Assembly (NCBI GenBank): GCA_041612005.1
Contig: JBFILW010000110.1
Coordinates: 1 to 9,067 of the forward strand
Direction: 5' to 3'
DNA: 9,067 bases
From: JBFILW01 sp041612005
GTDB lineage: Bacteria; Gemmatimonadota; Gemmatimonadetes; Palauibacterales; Palauibacteraceae
Made by a program: the position numbers and the translations under genes. Below the pieces are notes generated by a model. The model was not told the DNA's origin. It searched no databases and was given only the letters and a program-made list of their open reading frames with translations. Positions 6,167-9,067 of the stretch are shown one piece after another. Positions within the stretch are counted from its first letter, which is position 1. Each line of letters opens with the position of its first letter.

Positions 6167-7215
6167 GGCGTCACCACCGCCCTCACGGCCTCGCCGGCCC
6201 GCAGCGTGTCGAACGCCTGGTCGATCGATTCGAGCGGGAAGCGGTGCGTGACCAACTCCCTGACCTTGACCTTCCCCTGCCGGGCCATCTCGATGGCTCT
6301 CGGATAGTCGACGGGCCGACAGCCGAGGGAGCCGACAATCTCGAGCTCGCGGAACATCACGCGGCCGGCGTTGACGGCCATCGTCTCGGGGCTGTAGCCG
6401 ACCAGAACCAGCCGCCCACCAGTTCGGAGACACGACAGGGCGAGCTGCTGTGTGGCGCTCCTGCCAACAGCCTCGAACGCGACGTCGACGCCGCCCGAAG
6501 CGCCGGTCAGCTTACGGACCGCCTTGTCCGGTCGATCCGTTTCGCTGGTGTTCACCGTGACCAAAGCTCCCAACTCGATCGCCCAATCGAGCTTCGGGCT
6601 CGCGATGTCGAGCGCGATCACGCGCGCGCCCATCGCCACCGCCACCTGGACGATGTTGAGGCCGATCCCCCCACACCCGACGACCGCGACCCAATCGCCC
6701 GGCTTGACCTCACCCCGGTTGATCACCGCGTGGTACGGCGTGGTCAACGCGTCGGCGATGATCGACCCCTCGACCAGCGGGATCTCTTCCGGCAGCCGGT
6801 AGACGTCCTTGGCCGGGACCACGATATGCTCGGCGTATCCTCCGTCCACGGTATTCCCGAGCATCACGCTGCGCTCGCAGATGTTCTCCCGCCCCAGCCG
6901 GCACATCCGGCAGTGCCCGCAGGGTAGCACGGCTGGCAGGAGAACGCGGTCCTCGACCTCCAGTCCGTCGCCCGCGCCTCCGGCGCCGTTGCCGACCTCG
7001 GAGCCCAATTCGTCGATCGTGCCCGACACTTCGTGCCCCAGCACCAGCGGCGGCGTCTTGAAGGTGGGCGTCCCGTGGTCGATATAGTGGAGATCCGTGT
7101 GGCATACGCCGCAGGCGGCCACTCTGACCCGAACTTCGTCAGGACGCGGCGAAGGCGTGGGTAGCTCCTCGATCGTGAGCGGGCGCTCCGGCCCGTGAAA
7201 CACGGCAGCTTTCAT
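6163..7215 (-). CDS. Zinc-dependent medium-chain alcohol dehydrogenase, possibly Had-like
   Basis: The 350-aa protein is a medium-chain dehydrogenase. Catalytic-zinc residues are Cys38 in ACGVCHTDL and His61-Glu62 in LGHEVSG; structural-zinc residues are Cys99, 102, 105 and 113 in PCGHCRMC...NIC. The Rossmann motif VVGCGGIG lies at 178-185, and Asp203 at the end of the next strand points to NAD(H). A Gly-rich insertion, GNGAGGAGDG, at about 75-84 lengthens the loop before EDRVLLP. The ATG at 7215 is chosen because MKAAVFHGP is the standard family start and it makes an ATGA overlap with the preceding gene; the frame is open to 7278. Next to two benzoyl-CoA-reductase-type ATPases, and with length near 350, a role like 6-hydroxycyclohex-1-ene-1-carbonyl-CoA dehydrogenase (Had) is plausible, but the sequence alone would also fit a general alcohol dehydrogenase. 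Confidence 0.9.
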   Translation of the reverse strand: MKAAVFHGPERPLTIEELPTPSPRPDEVRVRVAACGVCHTDLHYIDHGTPTFKTPPLVLGHEVSGTIDELGSEVGNGAGGAGDGLEVEDRVLLPAVLPCGHCRMCRLGRENICERSVMLGNTVDGGYAEHIVVPAKDVYRLPEEIPLVEGSIIADALTTPYHAVINRGEVKPGDWVAVVGCGGIGLNIVQVAVAMGARVIALDIASPKLDWAIELGALVTVNTSETDRPDKAVRKLTGASGGVDVAFEAVGRSATQQLALSCLRTGGRLVLVGYSPETMAVNAGRVMFRELEIVGSLGCRPVDYPRAIEMARQGKVKVRELVTHRFPLESIDQAFDTLRAGEAVRAVVTP

Positions 7216-7472
7216 CGGTCGCTCGTCCTCGTATAGATGACGCGGAACAGCTGGAGAGCCAGGCTGCAGTCTCCGCACTCCTCAGCCAGCTCTTCGGGGG
7301 TCAGGGAATCGAGCAGCACTTCCTGGTCGAGCGATTCATACAGCGCCACGATCTCCTCCAGCCGTGGCCCGCCACCGACGAAGCGCCGCCGCCACCCAAA
7401 GCGCGCCAACTCGGCATCGCGGGCCTCACGCCGGATCGGTGTCAACTCGACCCATCCTTCCGGCGAGCTCAT
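7212..7472 (-). CDS. 86-aa CxxC protein of unknown function in the ATPase-dehydrogenase operon
   Basis: I do not recognise this family. The protein starts MSSPEGWVELTPIRREARDAELARFGWRRRF, is rich in Arg and Glu, and has no membrane segment or signal peptide. Residues 36-64 look like two amphipathic acidic helices (RLEEIVALYESLDQEVLL and SLTPEELAEE). A single CGDC motif at 66-69 could bind metal, or a dimer could share a cluster. The C-terminal LALQLFRVIYTR follows. It is joined by ATGA overlaps both to the second ATPase gene upstream and to the dehydrogenase gene downstream, which is good evidence that it is real and made in step with them. A role as a small accessory or iron-sulfur-related subunit of the complex is only a guess. 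Confidence 0.75.
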   Translation of the reverse strand: MSSPEGWVELTPIRREARDAELARFGWRRRFVGGGPRLEEIVALYESLDQEVLLDSLTPEELAEECGDCSLALQLFRVIYTRTSDR

Positions 7473-8287
7473 GTTGCTGTGGCGGACCCCTCCGCCTCCA
7501 GCTTCTCGAGCCTTCGACCCGCGAGCACCGCGGCGCCAATCGCGCCCGTGAACTGGACCAGCGGCTCGGGCGGCACGTTCACCCCGTCGCCCAGATGCTC
7601 ACGCATCACACTCACCATGGTGGGGAAACGCATGATCCCCCCGACCAGGGTGAACTCGGGCTCCATGCGGACGCGCTTCATCAGCCGCACCGAGCGCTCG
7701 ATCAGCGACCGCATCGCTCCGTGCATGATATCGGCGGGCGCACAGCCCTGGCTGACGTGGTTGATCACCTCCGACTCCGCGAACACGGCGCACACGCCCG
7801 AGATCGGGACGGCCTCGGCCGAGTGCTCGACCATTGGCCCGATCTCCTCGATGCGGTGTCCCAGGTAGCGCGCAGTCTTTTCGAGGAAAGCGCCGGTTCC
7901 GGCAGCGCATTTGTCGTTGAGGCGGAAGGAGCGCACCTTGCCCGCCTCGTCGACGCGCATCGCCTTCATGGTCTGTCCGCCGACATCCAGCACCGTGCGC
8001 GTGCCCGGGAAAAAGAAGCGCGAGCCCCACGACTGGGCTGTTAGGTCAGTGGCCTGCACGTTGCGGAACGCGATCATGGTGCGGCCGTACCCGGTCGTGG
8101 CCAGATAATTGACGGCCTCGCGTCGGATATCCGCCTTCGTCAGCGCCTGCTCCAGCGCCTCGTTTGCCGCTTCCTCGAGCCGGAACCCGGTACTCCGCAT
8201 TCCCGTGCCGACGATCTCTCCGTCGGCCGCGAGGATTGCCGCCTTCGTATAAGTGGATCCGACGTCGATTCCGGCCGTGTATCTCAT
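7469..8287 (-). CDS. BadF/BadG/BcrA/BcrD-type ATPase subunit (BcrD/BadG/BzdQ-like)
   Basis: The 272-aa protein has a complete ASKHA-type activase domain. The first phosphate loop is AGIDVGSTYTK (5-15); Cys127 in NDKCAAGTGAFLEKTA and Cys166 in GVCAVFAESEVINH are the expected ligands of a [4Fe-4S] cluster shared between two subunits; VGGIMR (215-220) fits the adenosine region and FTGAIGAAVLAG closes the domain. The second phosphate motif reads DVGGQTMKAM, where relatives, including the paralogue upstream, have GGQD(T/S)K, so the conserved Asp is replaced by Thr. Such proteins use ATP hydrolysis to drive low-potential electron transfer to a CoA-ester reductase or dehydratase in the cytoplasm. 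The length fits the D-type subunit (about 260-300 aa). The ATG is preceded by GGAG; the gap from the upstream paralogue is 18 bases. Confidence 0.88.
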   Translation of the reverse strand: MRYTAGIDVGSTYTKAAILAADGEIVGTGMRSTGFRLEEAANEALEQALTKADIRREAVNYLATTGYGRTMIAFRNVQATDLTAQSWGSRFFFPGTRTVLDVGGQTMKAMRVDEAGKVRSFRLNDKCAAGTGAFLEKTARYLGHRIEEIGPMVEHSAEAVPISGVCAVFAESEVINHVSQGCAPADIMHGAMRSLIERSVRLMKRVRMEPEFTLVGGIMRFPTMVSVMREHLGDGVNVPPEPLVQFTGAIGAAVLAGRRLEKLEAEGSATAT

Positions 8288-8305
8288 ACCGTCTCCACTT
8301 CCGAC

Positions 8306-9067
8306 CTACGCCTCGACCGGGGCGGATGCGCGCGGCTGTCCGACCCGCTCCAGCGCGAACAGCGCGGCGCCGAGGGCGCCGATGTAGTGAGACTCTTCGC
8401 TCACGTTGAGCGTCGTCTCGAGCAGCTCGTTCATCACGGCCACCATGGCCTCGTTCTTCGTCACGCCACCCGTAAAGGTGATCTGCTCCTCGATTCCGAC
8501 CCGACGCAGGAGTCCGAACGATCGCGAGCCGATCGAGCGGTGCACCCCGAGCATGATGTCCTCGATCTTCTTGCCTCTCGCCAGCCACGAGAGCACTTCC
8601 GATTCCGCGAATACGGTGCAGGTAGTGCTGATCTCGACCGGCTTCTCGCCCTGGAGCGCAGTGGGCCCGAGATCGGAGAGGCCCAGGTCGAGAGCCGCGG
8701 CGGCCGATTGGAGGAAACGCCCGGTGCCGGCCGCGCACTTGTCGTTCATGCAGAAGTCCAACACGTCGCCGCCGGGCTGGATGCGGATCGCCTTCGTGTC
8801 CTGCCCGCCCATGTCCAGCACGGTCCGGGTGTCGGGAAACATGTGCGCAGCACCGCGCGCGTGGCAGACGATCTCGGTGACCTGGTCGTCGCCGAATTCC
8901 ACCTTGTACCGCCCGTACCCGGTGCCGATCACGTACTCGACCTCGCGCTCCTCCAGCCCTGCCGCAGCGAGCGCCCGCTCGAAGGCGCGCTCGGCAGCCT
9001 GGACGACGTTGGCGCCCGTGTCGGTGAGGGAGCGGGCGACGATGACCCCGGACTCGTCGACGATGAC
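8306..9067 (-). CDS. BadF/BadG/BcrA/BcrD-type ATPase subunit, 5' end beyond window (BcrA/BadF/BzdP-like)
   Basis: The frame stays open to the right edge, giving 253 C-terminal residues; the ATG at 8932 is internal, because the homologous region VIVDESGVIVARSLTDTG...EYVIGTGYGR continues upstream of it. Only the first GIDxGSTxxK phosphate loop and start are missing. In visible numbering, the second phosphate motif is LDMGGQDTKAI (84-94, canonical Asp90), the cluster Cys residues are Cys111 in NDKCAAGTGRFLQ and Cys150 in TTCTVFAESEVLSW, and FTGGVTKNEAM (198-208) is the adenosine-binding segment. Unlike its neighbour, all recognisable ATPase motifs here are intact. If the missing part is only about 25-30 residues, the subunit would be near 280 aa, closer to Azoarcus-type BzdP than to the roughly 440-aa Thauera-type BcrA. 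The catalytic B/C-type subunits would be expected further right. Confidence 0.88.
   Translation of the reverse strand, partial: VIVDESGVIVARSLTDTGANVVQAAERAFERALAAAGLEEREVEYVIGTGYGRYKVEFGDDQVTEIVCHARGAAHMFPDTRTVLDMGGQDTKAIRIQPGGDVLDFCMNDKCAAGTGRFLQSAAAALDLGLSDLGPTALQGEKPVEISTTCTVFAESEVLSWLARGKKIEDIMLGVHRSIGSRSFGLLRRVGIEEQITFTGGVTKNEAMVAVMNELLETTLNVSEESHYIGALGAALFALERVGQPRASAPVEA

Noticed and set aside
6244..6927. A 227-codon open frame on the plus strand
   Set aside because: It lies entirely antisense to the dehydrogenase, whose zinc and NAD motifs are intact; the translation is Arg/Asp/His-rich low complexity typical of opposite-strand frames in GC-rich genes.
7364..8044. A 226-codon open frame on the plus strand
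   Set aside because: Antisense to the second ATPase and the CxxC protein, with His/Arg-rich composition and no recognisable motif.
8046..8738. A 230-codon open frame on the minus strand spanning both ATPase genes
   Set aside because: It is an out-of-frame reading of the same strand; the two ATPase frames carry all catalytic motifs and this one is Arg-rich without motifs.
7469..9067. Calling either ATPase a 2-hydroxyglutaryl-CoA dehydratase activator (HgdC)
   Set aside because: HgdC-type activators are normally single homodimeric genes; two adjacent paralogues, one with an altered phosphate motif, fit heteromeric reductase ATPases better, although the family is shared.

Overview
The window is GC-rich bacterial DNA, densely coded, with frequent GTG starts and many 4-base start/stop overlaps. 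No tRNA, rRNA, CRISPR array, transposase or phage gene is visible. A lipoprotein with a Pro/Gly-rich CRxWxP motif and the overall gene content would suit a soil or marine lineage such as Gemmatimonadota, Acidobacteriota or a deltaproteobacterium, but no phylogenetic marker is present, so this is a weak inference.

Left part (1-2200): the 3' end of a multi-membrane-span, glycosyltransferase-like protein runs rightward and meets a leftward small lipoprotein gene. Divergent from the lipoprotein is a rightward pair: a class I SAM-dependent methyltransferase and a YtoQ-family protein.

Middle (2205-4932, minus strand): three genes read DoxX-like membrane protein, then a membrane-anchored TAXI-type solute-binding protein, then a Cache-type sensor protein with no output domain. 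Both junctions are GTGA overlaps, so translation is probably coupled. No TRAP permease and no signalling effector is present, so this looks like a ligand-binding module whose output is unknown. A class II glutamine amidotransferase gene (5003-5818, minus) lies just upstream.

Right part (5920-9067, minus strand): a tightly packed operon enters from the right edge. It encodes two successive BadF/BadG/BcrA/BcrD-type ATPases (ASKHA fold, each with the two Cys residues that would ligate a [4Fe-4S] cluster), an 86-aa CxxC protein of unknown function, a zinc-dependent alcohol dehydrogenase, and a broken hemerythrin-like gene. The last three junctions are ATGA overlaps. Two paralogous ATPases in a row are typical of ATP-driven benzoyl-CoA reductases (Bcr/Bad/Bzd type) rather than of 2-hydroxyacyl-CoA dehydratases, which use one homodimeric activator. 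The dehydrogenase has the length and domain pattern of 6-hydroxycyclohex-1-ene-1-carbonyl-CoA dehydrogenase (Had). The catalytic subunits would lie beyond position 9067, so the pathway assignment is a hypothesis.
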